Of a DNA stretch of 8,954 bases, positions 1 to 6,642 are shown piece by piece. Location of the stretch: positions 1 through 8,954 of the forward strand of contig JAAUSP010000299.1 of the NCBI GenBank assembly GCA_012032575.1, given 5' to 3'. Made by a program: the position numbers and the translations under genes. How positions within the stretch are numbered: the stretch's first letter is position 1; each line of letters starts with the position of its first letter. Source of the DNA: Anaerolineales bacterium. Its GTDB lineage: Bacteria > Chloroflexota > Anaerolineae > 4572-78 > J111. The notes under the pieces were generated by a model, which saw only the letters and a list, made by a program, of their open reading frames with translations, searched no databases and was not told where the DNA came from.

Positions 1-39
1 CCATTGCCGTAATCAAAGCTGCCTGCGGCCCCGCCCCTA

Positions 40-64
40 CCGATGGGCAGCCATCGGGCCCATC
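40..64. repeat. Pair of mutually exclusive small hairpins
   Basis: Two stems compete here. CCGATGG (40-46) pairs with CCATCGG (51-57) around a 4-base loop. Alternatively GATGGGC (42-48) pairs with GCCCATC (58-64). Only a short interrupted T-run follows on the plus strand, so terminator function is weakly supported. No reading frame in positions 1-126 looks like a gene. It may be the remnant of an intergenic repeat or the 3' end of a gene lying left of the window. Confidence 0.3.
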
Positions 65-126
65 TTTGTTTGTATTGAACGCCTCTCGTTTTGAGCAGAT
101 TTGAAAGCCCCCTGTTCATCAAAAGA

Positions 127-157
127 AAAGCCCTCTCTAACGAATAGAGAAGGCTTT
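127..157 (-). terminator. Rho-independent terminator downstream of tRNA-Leu
   Basis: A 13-bp stem with one mismatch joins 127-139 to 145-157 around a 5-base loop. Read on the minus strand the stem ends in GGC and is followed by TTTTCTTTT, the U-tract expected of an intrinsic terminator. The plus strand has no comparable T-run after it, so it should act on minus-strand transcripts. It is the first such signal beyond the tRNA gene and probably ends that transcript, about 105 bases after the mature tRNA. Confidence 0.7.
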
Positions 158-261
158 AAGAGTGTTTTGGCTGGGGTGAAAGGTGTCCCACCCTGTTACA
201 TGTGAAATTAAATATCGCTACAGACTTCAAAGTTTGTGGATAGTAATCTCATTTTTTTGGA

Positions 262-342
262 TGCGGTCGGTGGGAGTTGAACCCACACCCCTCGCGGGAC
301 TAGATCCTAAGTCTAGCGCGTCTGCCATTCCGCCACGACCGC
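262..342 (-). tRNA. tRNA-Leu (anticodon UAG)
   Basis: The minus strand folds into a complete class II tRNA of 81 bases. The acceptor stem is GCGGTCG/CGACCGC with discriminator A at 262. A D-arm is present, and the anticodon stem CTAGA/TCTAG encloses the loop CTTAGGA with anticodon TAG, which reads CUA/CUN leucine codons. A long variable arm (CCC-GCGA-GGG) and the T-arm GTGGG-TTCAACT-CCCAC follow. The long variable arm fits leucine. CCA is not encoded: the bases after the discriminator are TCC, so the end must be added by tRNA nucleotidyltransferase. Its own promoter lies upstream and a terminator downstream. Confidence 0.96.
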
Positions 343-367
343 ACAAATTAGAAGATACTGCTTCAAA

Positions 368-396
368 ATTTTACCACAGCCCCGGCAGGACAGCAA
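368..396 (-). promoter_or_regulatory. Sigma-70-type promoter for tRNA-Leu
   Basis: On the minus strand the -10 box is TAAAAT (368-373), five of six matches to TATAAT, with the extended TGG element directly before it. A weaker -35, TTGCTG (391-396), stands 17 bases away. Transcription would start about 20 bases before the tRNA. It lies between the secreted-protein stop codon (428-430) and the tRNA, so the tRNA probably has its own transcript. Called by eye only. Confidence 0.5.
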
Positions 397-427
397 TTAT
401 CAAGGGTATCTCAAGGTTTGAGTTTGT

Positions 428-883
428 TTACTCGTTGTCTGGCTGCTGCGGCCCGGACGGATTGCCCTGGAAGCGAGCGGGCAGAGGTTTGTTAATTAAT
501 TCGGTGACGCGCTCGCGGATAGTTACCAGTTTTTCGTCAGCCTTTTCCTGGGTCAACCAGCCCTTTTCCACCAACTGGGCCAATTTTTCGGAAGCTTTGT
601 CTACAATCGCATCAACAATGGTATCCGGCTCAACACCGTGATCTTCGGCTACCTGGGCGATGCTGCGGCCGCCATCCTGGCGCAGCTCTTGCATTAATTC
701 CTGCGGAGTCAGGCCGATTTCCTCGGCGGCTATCCGAAACATTGCACGAGCAATGCGCTGGCGCGGGCCACCCGTGCCCTCACCGGCCGGACTTTGGGCC
801 AGGGCCGGCGGCGCAGCCAGGGTAAAGAGGGTCAAGAGCAGCGCGGCTAAACTAAAAATAATGGTCCAACGTTTGGTTTGCAT
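428..883 (-). CDS. Small secreted helical protein of unknown function
   Basis: This encodes 151 residues. An N-terminal signal peptide is clear: basic MQTKR, a hydrophobic stretch to about residue 26, and a cleavage motif ALA before Gln30, so the product is exported. The mature part is mostly charged and probably alpha-helical. Around residues 55-90 is a segment of the type LTPQELMQEL...SIAQVAEDHGV, and around 93-125 a second helical stretch rich in Lys and Glu. This resembles short helical repeats in many uncharacterised secreted proteins of environmental bacteria, some labelled DUF2680-like. That resemblance is from memory and gives no function. The C-terminal tail is rich in Pro, Gly and Gln. 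The ATG start (881-883) is supported by AAGGAG at 891-896, seven bases upstream. A promoter lies at 944-973. No cysteines or catalytic motifs are visible. Confidence 0.82.
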   Translation of the reverse strand: MQTKRWTIIFSLAALLLTLFTLAAPPALAQSPAGEGTGGPRQRIARAMFRIAAEEIGLTPQELMQELRQDGGRSIAQVAEDHGVEPDTIVDAIVDKASEKLAQLVEKGWLTQEKADEKLVTIRERVTELINKPLPARFQGNPSGPQQPDNE

Positions 884-943
884 GGTTAATCTCCTTGCGG
901 TGTGATAAATAAATTGATTTGATTAACCACAGCATACCGTTCA

Positions 944-973
944 ATTGTAATCAAAAAATGGCGGCTTTGTAAA
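944..973 (-). promoter_or_regulatory. Sigma-70-type promoter for the secreted-protein gene
   Basis: On the minus strand a -35 TTTACA (968-973) and a -10 TACAAT (944-949) are separated by 18 bases, each matching five of six consensus bases. The predicted leader is about 54 bases and contains the ribosome site at 891-896. An alternative weaker start with TTGAAC lies just downstream. The AT-rich character of the stretch supports a promoter. Called by eye. Confidence 0.5.
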
Positions 974-996
974 AAATTTGTAAATTACTCGGAGGC

Positions 997-1049
997 CAGT
1001 AATCAGATGTCAGTAGCCAGATGTTAGATAATTCTGATCACTGATTACT
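997..1049. repeat. Heptamer tandem repeat with flanking inverted repeat
   Basis: Four consecutive 7-base units begin with CAG at 997, 1004, 1011 and 1018 (CAGTAAT, CAGATGT, CAGTAGC, CAGATGT). An inverted repeat joins AGTAATCAG (998-1006) to CTGATTACT (1041-1049) across 34 bases, and the right arm is again built of 7-base units (CTGATCA, CTGATTA). It begins about ten bases beyond the stop codon of the metallohydrolase gene. No T-run follows on either strand, so I do not call it a terminator. Confidence 0.6.
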
Positions 1050-1059
1050 ACCTCTTATG

Positions 1060-2121
1060 TCACTCCACGTAAATGGGATTGGTATATACCCAGCCTCGCT
1101 GCCAGCCCCAATAATAGCGATATGCTTCAACCCGATAAAAACCCCGCTTGGCGGTCTGCCAGGTTAATTCCCGGCCTGTTGTTTCAGCCACAAGATGACC
1201 CTGATGGAGCAGACGCAGCCGGGCCGGAAGAGGGCTGGAGATGCGCAGGGTCACAATCTCTTGCAGTTTCAGGCTGTCGCCCATGCTGGCCTCGATACCA
1301 CCGCTGCTGCCGGTAAACCTAAAGCCGTGCGAGGAGGCCAACAAATCATTACTCACAAAGCAGTGGCCCGACTTCAATGCCTGGAAAACCTGATCACGGG
1401 CCTGACTCACCTCACGCGGAAGAGGTTCGGCCAGCAGCAGGTGAGTATTAACGCTGCGGAATAAAAATTCGTAGGGGTAAATCTTCCGGCGGAGCGGCCC
1501 CAGGCTGAAAGACATAGCATGCGCATCAGAGTTACCAATGGCGACGACTTTTTGGCCGGTACGCAACAGTTCGTCCCATTTGGCCAGCACTTCGGGGAAT
1601 GGCGCAGTTAACACCAGATGAGGCAGATAAGCACCGATAACCGCCCGCGTCTTGGTGCGTAACTGCCACTTGACATCCGTCATGGTGTTCCAAAGTTCAA
1701 GCCCGGTAAAACCGGAGATATCCCAACTGAGCCAGGGGTACATTTCCTCGGCTGCGCCCATGCCTGGGCGTTCCAGGGGGTGGGCTAAAAAAGTCAAGCC
1801 ACCGCGAGCGCTGATCGCATCAATCAACTGCTGCGGATTGGCGGCCAGATGGTTCAGATCATCGGCCACAAAATGACACAGCAGGTGGTTGTATTCCGGC
1901 ACAAGCTGCTGGTCGTTGATCTCCTGGCCTATCAGCCGCAGAATTTCGCGTCCCCGCGAGTCCTGCCACCAGCCCTCTTTGCTCGCAACCGCAATGTTAT
2001 GATCGGTGTAAACAATAAAATCGAGACCCGCCTGAGCCGCGGCCGCGGCCACTTCATCGTGGCTGCCAGTACCATCCGAGGCGGTCGTATGGAGGTGCAA
2101 ATTTCCAACGATTTCTGGCAT
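1060..2121 (-). CDS. PHP-domain metallohydrolase, CehA/McbA-like
   Basis: This encodes 353 residues of a metal-dependent hydrolase with a PHP fold. The signature motifs appear in order: HLHTTASDG with His9, His11 and Asp16; YTDHN with Asp40 and His41; a conserved Glu-Ile with HLLCHF further on (roughly residues 67-83); LAHPLE; and GNSDAHA (near residue 197-203). Together these supply the metal ligands of the family. After about residue 265 a beta-rich C-terminal part ends in VYTNPIYVE. That ending is typical, as I recall, of CehA/McbA-type enzymes, which include carbamate-ester hydrolases. The true substrate cannot be read from sequence, and other PHP phosphoesterases remain possible. No signal peptide is present, so it is probably cytoplasmic. 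The ATG at 2119-2121 is preceded only by a weak GGAAA. A hairpin separates it from the dehydrogenase upstream, so it may not belong to the transport operon. Confidence 0.85.
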   Translation of the reverse strand: MPEIVGNLHLHTTASDGTGSHDEVAAAAAQAGLDFIVYTDHNIAVASKEGWWQDSRGREILRLIGQEINDQQLVPEYNHLLCHFVADDLNHLAANPQQLIDAISARGGLTFLAHPLERPGMGAAEEMYPWLSWDISGFTGLELWNTMTDVKWQLRTKTRAVIGAYLPHLVLTAPFPEVLAKWDELLRTGQKVVAIGNSDAHAMSFSLGPLRRKIYPYEFLFRSVNTHLLLAEPLPREVSQARDQVFQALKSGHCFVSNDLLASSHGFRFTGSSGGIEASMGDSLKLQEIVTLRISSPLPARLRLLHQGHLVAETTGRELTWQTAKRGFYRVEAYRYYWGWQRGWVYTNPIYVE

Positions 2122-2139
2122 ATATTTTTCCGGGTTTCT

Positions 2140-2157
2140 GGCCAGTAGTTACTGGTC
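2140..2157. repeat. Short inverted repeat upstream of the PHP gene
   Basis: CCAGTA (2142-2147) and TACTGG (2150-2155) form a perfect 6-bp stem with a 2-base spacer, extended by a wobble and a G-C pair to 2140-2157. It lies about 20 bases before the start codon of the PHP gene. Its sequence resembles the CAGTA units found at 997-1024 at the other end of the same gene. It could be an operator half-site pair or another member of the intergenic repeat family. Confidence 0.4.
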
Positions 2158-2185
2158 ACTTAGGGTTGGAGTTGTTAAAATCAGG

Positions 2186-2233
2186 CGCATCCTGAGCAAT
2201 TTTGACCACGTGACAGGCACAGCGCAGGATGCG
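2186..2233 (-). terminator. Hairpin directly after the dehydrogenase stop, possible terminator
   Basis: CGCATCCTG (2186-2194) pairs with CAGGATGCG (2225-2233) over 9 bp, and two further G-C pairs follow after a one-base mismatch. The loop contains the palindrome CACGTG (2207-2212). On the minus strand the stem starts two bases after the dehydrogenase stop codon and is followed by CCTGATTTTAA, a weak U-run. It is a plausible operon end or a 3' stabilising structure; the poor U-tract keeps confidence low. Confidence 0.42.
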
Positions 2234-2234
2234 A

Positions 2235-3254
2235 TTAAACCACTTGATATTTTAGGGGTCTGCCTTGAATATGACTCATCAAATTGGCAAAGTCACCCAG
2301 GCGCTCCTGAGCGGCGGCGGCGGTAGCGCCGGCGGCGATATGAGGGGTCAGCAGCACATTGTAGCCCTGTTGCGCCAGGGCAATCAGCGGATTATCGGCT
2401 TTGAGCGGCTCCCACTCAAAGGTATCCAGGGCCGCACCGTTCAGCTTGCCCAATTGCACTGCCGCTGCCAGGGCCGCTTCGTCAATCACGCTGCCGCTGC
2501 CACAACTGACCAGGGCCGCGCCGTCCTTCATTTTGGCGATAAAATCGGCATTGATCAAAAAATCTGTCTCTTTGAAATAGGGTAGCAAATTGGCAATATA
2601 ATCGCTTTGACTAAAGAGAGTCTCGCTGTCTACATAGGTCAGGCCCAGTTCCTGTTCCACGTCGAGCGGCAGCCGTCGGCGTTTATGGTAAAGCACAGTG
2701 CAGTCCCAGCCCTTGAGCCGCCGGGCCAGTTCAGCCCCGATTTCACCAAAGCCCATAATGCCGATGGTGCGCTGCCACAGTCCCTCGACATTCTGGCGGT
2801 TGGACCAGTTGTAGGCAAACGTATCTTCGTCGGTACGCCGGCTGAGTCCCCACTCGGTGCTGGCCGCCAGGGCAATAGATTCGCTCTCGCGCAGCTTTTT
2901 GCTCAGGGCCAGCATTTGCATCACCATGTGCTCGGCCACCCGGATCACTGTTCCGACCGGCCAGTAGCACACCGCCACGCCGGCAGCTTTGGCTGCGGCT
3001 GTATCAATATCGTAGGTCAGCGATCCCAGCCGCTGGATCAATTTGAGCAGCGGCGCAGCCTCGATGATCGCCCGATCTATGGTTCCGGTACGCTCGGAGA
3101 TGAGATATTCAACTTCGGCCAGATGAGGCAGCAGGCCGGCCTTGTCGGGCTGGCGGAGCATGGTAATGTCCAGTTCCGGCGGCGCGGCGTTCAAAGCCGC
3201 CTGCTGGTGGCGCAGGCCCCGTTCGGTGATGAAGATAGTCTTGTAACGTTTCAT
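2235..3254 (-). CDS. D-2-hydroxyacid dehydrogenase-family protein with altered active site
   Basis: This encodes 339 residues, the usual length for the D-isomer 2-hydroxyacid dehydrogenase family, whose members reduce 2-keto acids with NAD(P)H. The N-terminal half forms the substrate domain (residues 1-105). The nucleotide domain shows GFGEIG at 168-173 after a VRVAEHMVMQMLAL-type linker helix (103-117). The later motifs LLPYFKETDFLIN (223-235), IDEAAL (257-262), DTFEWEP (277-283) and LTPHIA (302-307) match the family. The catalytic Glu282 and His305 are present. The catalytic Arg, normally in the ARG motif 29 residues before the Glu, is Ser253 (codon AGC at 2496-2498) in VSCGSGSVID. Activity may therefore differ or be lost, although the gene is otherwise intact. 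No strong ribosome site precedes the ATG. It is the last gene of the probable transport operon. The substrate is unknown. Confidence 0.85.
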   Translation of the reverse strand: MKRYKTIFITERGLRHQQAALNAAPPELDITMLRQPDKAGLLPHLAEVEYLISERTGTIDRAIIEAAPLLKLIQRLGSLTYDIDTAAAKAAGVAVCYWPVGTVIRVAEHMVMQMLALSKKLRESESIALAASTEWGLSRRTDEDTFAYNWSNRQNVEGLWQRTIGIMGFGEIGAELARRLKGWDCTVLYHKRRRLPLDVEQELGLTYVDSETLFSQSDYIANLLPYFKETDFLINADFIAKMKDGAALVSCGSGSVIDEAALAAAVQLGKLNGAALDTFEWEPLKADNPLIALAQQGYNVLLTPHIAAGATAAAAQERLGDFANLMSHIQGRPLKYQVV

Positions 3255-3277
3255 AAAGCCAACCAGCAGGAGTATGA

Positions 3278-3343
3278 AGTAGGGAGTAAGAAGTAGAGGG
3301 GTTCTTTCCCTTACTCCCTACTCCTTACTCCCTACTCCCTACT
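3278..3343. repeat. Heptamer array (YTACTCC) forming a long hairpin
   Basis: Four 7-base units YTACTCC run from 3311 to 3338, followed by a partial unit that touches the stop codon of the cyclodeaminase-like gene at 3344. Upstream on the plus strand, AGTAGGGAGTAAG (3278-3290) is exactly complementary to 3310-3322 and, because the array repeats every 14 bases, equally to 3324-3336. The RNA can thus form a 13-bp hairpin in two registers. It fills the space between two operon genes. No U-tract follows, so RNA stability or spacing is more likely than termination. Confidence 0.75.
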
Positions 3344-3928
3344 TTATCCTTTCCTGATCCGCTGCACCGGCGTAAGTTGATCAATCTGCTGTTCCAATGC
3401 GGTCAAAATTGGCTCGAACTCAGCCAAAAGAGCGGGGTCAGGCCAGACCCGCAAATTGCTATCCAGCAAAAGCAGCGCAGCGCGGGCGACTCCGGCCAGC
3501 AGACTGAGCGCCATTTCCAGGTCATCCTGCACTTGCTCGATAACCAGGGGGCGAAAATTTTGCAGAACCCTGACTGCTTCAATAGCGAGCCGACTCATCT
3601 CCGCCGGGCTTTCGCACAGCAGCCGCTGCCCCTGCAAGGTCTGGCCGGCCTGGCGCAGCGCCACATACTCGGCAATGGCGGCAGCGTCCTGATCGCACCA
3701 GGCAATAAAGGTATTTTTAAGATGTACCATCTGCTCGATGCGGCTGGTGACGACCTGCCAATCCAGCTTGTCCACCTGGTGGTCCAGGCTGATTTGCATA
3801 CAAGCCTCACCCAACGCCGTCGCATGTGCTGCCGAAACCGCAATCACCGCTCCGGCCATGGCGTGGTGCTGGTCGCTCACCTCTTCGATAAATTGGCGCA
3901 CTGACTTCTCGGTCAATTGTAAAGCCAC
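3344..3928 (-). CDS. Cyclodeaminase/cyclohydrolase-like protein (FTCD C-terminal type)
   Basis: This encodes 194 residues, close to the roughly 180-210 of stand-alone formiminotransferase-cyclodeaminase C-terminal-type proteins. Those all-helical enzymes act on formimino- or methenyl-tetrahydrofolate. The opening SVRQFIEEVSDQ followed by small residues (AMAGAVIAVSAAHATALGEA, about 9-39) fits the family's first helices. A later segment with LCESPAEMSRLAIEAVRVL (about 104-122) matches the usual P-x-x-x-x-x-A helix. The glycine-rich PGGGS loop expected near residue 24 is missing; the sequence there reads HHAMAG. Folate chemistry is therefore uncertain. The start is GTG at 3926-3928: an in-frame TAA at 3932-3934 blocks any earlier start. 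The gene follows the ATPase after 17 bases, which suggests a shared transcript. It is cytoplasmic. Family call moderate, function unknown. Confidence 0.65.
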   Translation of the reverse strand: MALQLTEKSVRQFIEEVSDQHHAMAGAVIAVSAAHATALGEACMQISLDHQVDKLDWQVVTSRIEQMVHLKNTFIAWCDQDAAAIAEYVALRQAGQTLQGQRLLCESPAEMSRLAIEAVRVLQNFRPLVIEQVQDDLEMALSLLAGVARAALLLLDSNLRVWPDPALLAEFEPILTALEQQIDQLTPVQRIRKG

Positions 3929-3945
3929 GTTTTAGCCATCCGTTT

Positions 3946-5499
3946 TCAAAAATTTTTAGATTGAGGGGAGGAAACCTCGGCCGGGCTGTGGCGGGTTCCG
4001 GCCATCATCAGGCCCAGAACCTCCGGGGTCACTTCGGCGGGGCGGACAATGCCCATAATTTCGCCCCGGTGGATCACAGCGATCCGATCGCTCAAATTCA
4101 AAATCTCCTCAAGCTCGGTTGAAATATACAGCACCGCCGCGCCCCTGGAGCGCTGTTCCAGCAGCCGGTTTTCGACAAACTCGGTTGCGCCGACATCCAG
4201 GCCGCGGGTGGGGTGGGCAGCGATAATCAAGTCGGGATTTTCCGACAATTCGCGGGCCAGCACTACTTTCTGCTGATTTCCCCCAGACAAGGTTTTGGCG
4301 GTCACCTCGGCGCTGGGGGTGCGCACGTCAAAGCGCTGGACCAACTGCCTGGCATGAGTTCTGATAGCCCCATTATTCAAAAAACCGCGCACCGAGAAGG
4401 GCCGCCGCCGAAAATTACGGGCCACCAGGTTTTCGCTCAACTTGAAGCCCAGCACCAGGCCCTCGTGATGGCGGTCTTCGGGGATGTAAGCGATATTGAA
4501 ATGGAGCAAATCCCCGGAATTCAAATGGGTGGTATCACGCCCGGCAATACGGATGTGGCCACTTTGGGCGGGACGCAGCCCGGTGATAGATTCGGCCAGT
4601 TCTTTCTGCCCATTACCGTCTATCCCGGCCAGCCCGACAATCTCGCCGGCCCGCACTTGCAGCGATAGATTACGCACCGCCGGAACCCCGCGGTCATCGC
4701 TGACGACCAGATTGGCAATCTCCAGCGTCACCGGGCCAGGCTCAACCAGCGGCTTGTCGAGGCGGAACAGCACTTCGCGTCCAACCATCATCCGGGCCAG
4801 TTCGGCTTTGGTCGTCGCTTTGGTTTCGACTGTCTGGATGGCTGCGCCATCACGCAGCACCGTCACCCGGTCACTGATTTCCATCACTTCGTCCAGTTTG
4901 TGGGTGATAAAGATGATGGAATTGCCTTTGCTAACCAGCCGGCGCATGACCTCAAACAAACCTTCTATCTCTTGCGGGGTCAGCACCGCGCTCGGCTCAT
5001 CCAGAATGAGCAGTTTCGCGCCCCGATACAGCGCCTTGATAATCTCAACCCGCTGCTGGCTGCCCACTGAGAGGTTCCAGATGGGCAAATCGGGGTTGAC
5101 CTCAAGCCCGTAGGTGTGCGAGATGTCCAGGATATTTTTTTTAGCGGCCTGGTGGTTTAGCAAAATGCCCTTCTCACCCGCCAGGCCAAGCATCACATTC
5201 TCCGTGACCGACAGCGGCGGAACCAGCATAAAATGCTGATGGACCATGCCGATGCCCTTGGCAATAGCGTCATCGGGCGAGTGAATGGTTGTGGGCCGCT
5301 CGTTGAGGTAAATCTGGCCCTTATCCGGCTGGTAGAGGCCGTACAGCACATTCATCAGGGTAGACTTGCCTGCCCCGTTTTCACCCAGCAAAGCATGGAT
5401 TTCGCCATGCCGCACTTCCAGGTTCACTTGGTCATTAGCCAGCACCCCCGGAAAGGTTTTGGTGATATTTTCCATCCGCAGAAAGGTAGTGTTTGTCAT
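3946..5499 (-). CDS. ABC transporter ATPase, double-domain (nucleoside/BMP type)
   Basis: This encodes 517 residues with two nucleotide-binding domains, as in RbsA, MglA and nucleoside importers of the NupO/YufO type. Domain 1 is complete: Walker A GENGAGKST (39-47), Q-loop Gln88, signature LSVGSQQ (143-149), Walker B LLILDEP (163-169) and switch His200. Domain 2 keeps a good signature LSGGNQQ (404-410). Its Walker A is degenerate (GIDGNGQK, 292-299, Gln where Lys is expected) and its Walker B reads IIAAHP (425-430), lacking the Asp-Glu pair. Such asymmetry is usual in this subfamily and suggests one competent hydrolysis site. The protein sits on the inner membrane face and powers the two permeases encoded just upstream in transcription. 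The start ATG has a weak ribosome site; Met9 is an alternative. Confidence 0.95.
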   Translation of the reverse strand: MTNTTFLRMENITKTFPGVLANDQVNLEVRHGEIHALLGENGAGKSTLMNVLYGLYQPDKGQIYLNERPTTIHSPDDAIAKGIGMVHQHFMLVPPLSVTENVMLGLAGEKGILLNHQAAKKNILDISHTYGLEVNPDLPIWNLSVGSQQRVEIIKALYRGAKLLILDEPSAVLTPQEIEGLFEVMRRLVSKGNSIIFITHKLDEVMEISDRVTVLRDGAAIQTVETKATTKAELARMMVGREVLFRLDKPLVEPGPVTLEIANLVVSDDRGVPAVRNLSLQVRAGEIVGLAGIDGNGQKELAESITGLRPAQSGHIRIAGRDTTHLNSGDLLHFNIAYIPEDRHHEGLVLGFKLSENLVARNFRRRPFSVRGFLNNGAIRTHARQLVQRFDVRTPSAEVTAKTLSGGNQQKVVLARELSENPDLIIAAHPTRGLDVGATEFVENRLLEQRSRGAAVLYISTELEEILNLSDRIAVIHRGEIMGIVRPAEVTPEVLGLMMAGTRHSPAEVSSPQSKNF

Positions 5500-5512
5500 C
5501 GGTTTATCTCAG

Positions 5513-5584
5513 ATAGCAGGGTTACAGAGTAGCAGGTAGCAAGTGGCAGAGCAGCAAGGTCGCAGAGTCGCAAAGTTGCAAAAG
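5513..5584. repeat. Degenerate 7/8-base tandem repeat (GTNGCARR)
   Basis: About eight units of the form GTNGCA plus one or two purines run through this stretch on the plus strand, for example GTAGCAAG, GTCGCAGA, GTCGCAAA and GTTGCAAA. The segment 5514-5529 matches 7761-7776 in the next-but-one intergenic gap at 15 of 16 bases, so this is a dispersed family. It lies directly upstream of the ATPase start codon and probably belongs to its leader. Confidence 0.65.
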
Positions 5585-5619
5585 ATTTCTTATTTCTCAT
5601 TTCTCATTTCTTTTTTCTT
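5585..5619. repeat. Heptamer array ATTTCTY (five units)
   Basis: Five consecutive 7-base units begin at 5585, 5592, 5599, 5606 and 5613: ATTTCTT, ATTTCTC, ATTTCTC, ATTTCTT and TTTTCTT. On the transcribed strand this is a purine-rich run of RAGAAAT. It lies between two other repeat blocks in the gap between permease and ATPase genes. Confidence 0.75.
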
Positions 5620-5624
5620 ATCCC

Positions 5625-5652
5625 CTACTCCCTACTCCTTACTATCTACTCC
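5625..5652. repeat. Heptamer array YTACTCC, second copy
   Basis: Four 7-base units (CTACTCC, CTACTCC, TTACTAT, CTACTCC) end three bases from the permease stop codon. The same heptamer forms the array at 3311-3338, so two operon gaps share one repeat type, each set against a stop codon. Confidence 0.75.
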
Positions 5653-5655
5653 CTT

Positions 5656-6600
5656 TTATGCTTCTTCCCGTTTGTAGGGAACACCGGCGGCGGCGGGCCA
5701 GTGCATGCGGCCGGTGAAGAACAGGGCCACCAGCGTGACCACATAGGGCAGCATCACCGGGAATTGATAGGGGATTTCCGGCATCCCTAAAGGAGCCAGA
5801 ATCCCGGCCTGAACCCGCAACTGAAACGCATCGGCGAAGCCAAACAAGAGAGAAGCCAGCAAACTACCCAACGGAGTCCATTTGCCAAAAACAATCGCCG
5901 AAAACGCGATGAAACCACGCCCGGCGATCATATTTTCAATGAAGGTACTGTTAAAACCAATAGACAGGACCACGCCCCCGACTGCCGCCATCATGCCGCT
6001 CCAAATGATGCAAAGGTAACGCACCCGCGGCACTTTCACCCCCAACGTATCGGCGGCGCGAGGATGTTCACCCACGGCTCGCACCGACAGCCCCCAGGTG
6101 GTCCGATAAAAGACAAAACTGGACAGGGGAACCAACAAAAAGGCCAGGTAGACCAGCGGTAAATGGCTAAAAAACAGCGGGCCGATAAAAGGAATGTCAC
6201 TCAACAGCGGAATATTCCAAACCGGGAACGTCGGCGCGCTGAGGCTGCCGGAGTTGGCCGCCTTCATCAAACGGAAAACCACGCCGGTCAAGCCGACCAT
6301 AATCAAATTAATCGCCACTGCCGTTACAATCTGGTCGGCCCCCAATGTCACCGTAACATAAGCAAAAAGCAAGGCCACCAACGCCCCGGCGACCATAGCC
6401 CCCAGCAGCCCCAGCCAGGGGTTGCCGGTCGAATAGGCAATCATAAAGCCGATTAACGCGCCCAGCAGCATCTTACCTTCCAGGGCGATGTTAATAACCC
6501 CGGATCGTTCGCTAAACAAGCCGCCCATAGCGGCAAAGAGCAGCGGGGTGCTCAGACGGATCGTGGCGTGCAGCAGGGCGATAAATGCATCAATATCCAT
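5656..6600 (-). CDS. ABC transporter permease (BPD_transp_2 family, NupQ-like)
   Basis: This encodes 314 residues, an inner-membrane protein with about eight to ten hydrophobic segments. It is of the family that pairs with double-domain ATPases in sugar, branched-chain amino acid and nucleoside importers. The segment GVINIALEGKMLLGALIG (about 34-51) is the family's conserved N-I-x-x-E-G turn. The stretch TAVAINLIMVGLTGVVF (about 93-109) matches the smaller permease of BMP-type systems. A loop with VGEHPRAADTLGV (about 176-188) is the cytoplasmic coupling region. GRGFIAFSAIVFGKWTPLG (about 227-245) is also typical. The start ATG has GGGAG about 12 bases upstream, a little far. It follows the larger permease after 39 bases and should form a heterodimer with it. 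Confidence 0.93.
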   Translation of the reverse strand: MDIDAFIALLHATIRLSTPLLFAAMGGLFSERSGVINIALEGKMLLGALIGFMIAYSTGNPWLGLLGAMVAGALVALLFAYVTVTLGADQIVTAVAINLIMVGLTGVVFRLMKAANSGSLSAPTFPVWNIPLLSDIPFIGPLFFSHLPLVYLAFLLVPLSSFVFYRTTWGLSVRAVGEHPRAADTLGVKVPRVRYLCIIWSGMMAAVGGVVLSIGFNSTFIENMIAGRGFIAFSAIVFGKWTPLGSLLASLLFGFADAFQLRVQAGILAPLGMPEIPYQFPVMLPYVVTLVALFFTGRMHWPAAAGVPYKREEA

Positions 6601-6621
6601 AACTTATTCGTTCTCCCATTA

Positions 6622-6642
6622 AACGTTGAACGTTTAACGTTA
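6622..6642. repeat. Three tandem AACGTTN heptamers
   Basis: AACGTTG, AACGTTT and AACGTTA follow one another directly. Each contains the palindrome AACGTT. The last unit overlaps the stop codon of the larger permease (6640-6642), and the array fills most of the 39-base gap between the two permease genes. It is another heptamer array of different sequence at a gene junction. Confidence 0.7.

Noticed and set aside
183..641. Plus-strand open frame of 152 codons at the left end
   Set aside because: It reads through the antisense of the tRNA gene and of the secreted-protein gene.
2607..3296. Plus-strand open frame of 229 codons opposite the dehydrogenase
   Set aside because: It is antisense to a gene with clear family motifs, has no ribosome site and gives a low-complexity product.
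3913..3939. Eight-codon reading frame (ATG at 3937-3939, stop TGA at 3913-3915) overlapping the cyclodeaminase start
   Set aside because: It has no ribosome site and is too short to distinguish from chance; a leader peptide role has no other support.
5513..5652. Possible CRISPR array in the permease-ATPase gap
   Set aside because: Units are 7 or 8 bases with no spacers and no cas genes nearby; these are simple tandem arrays.
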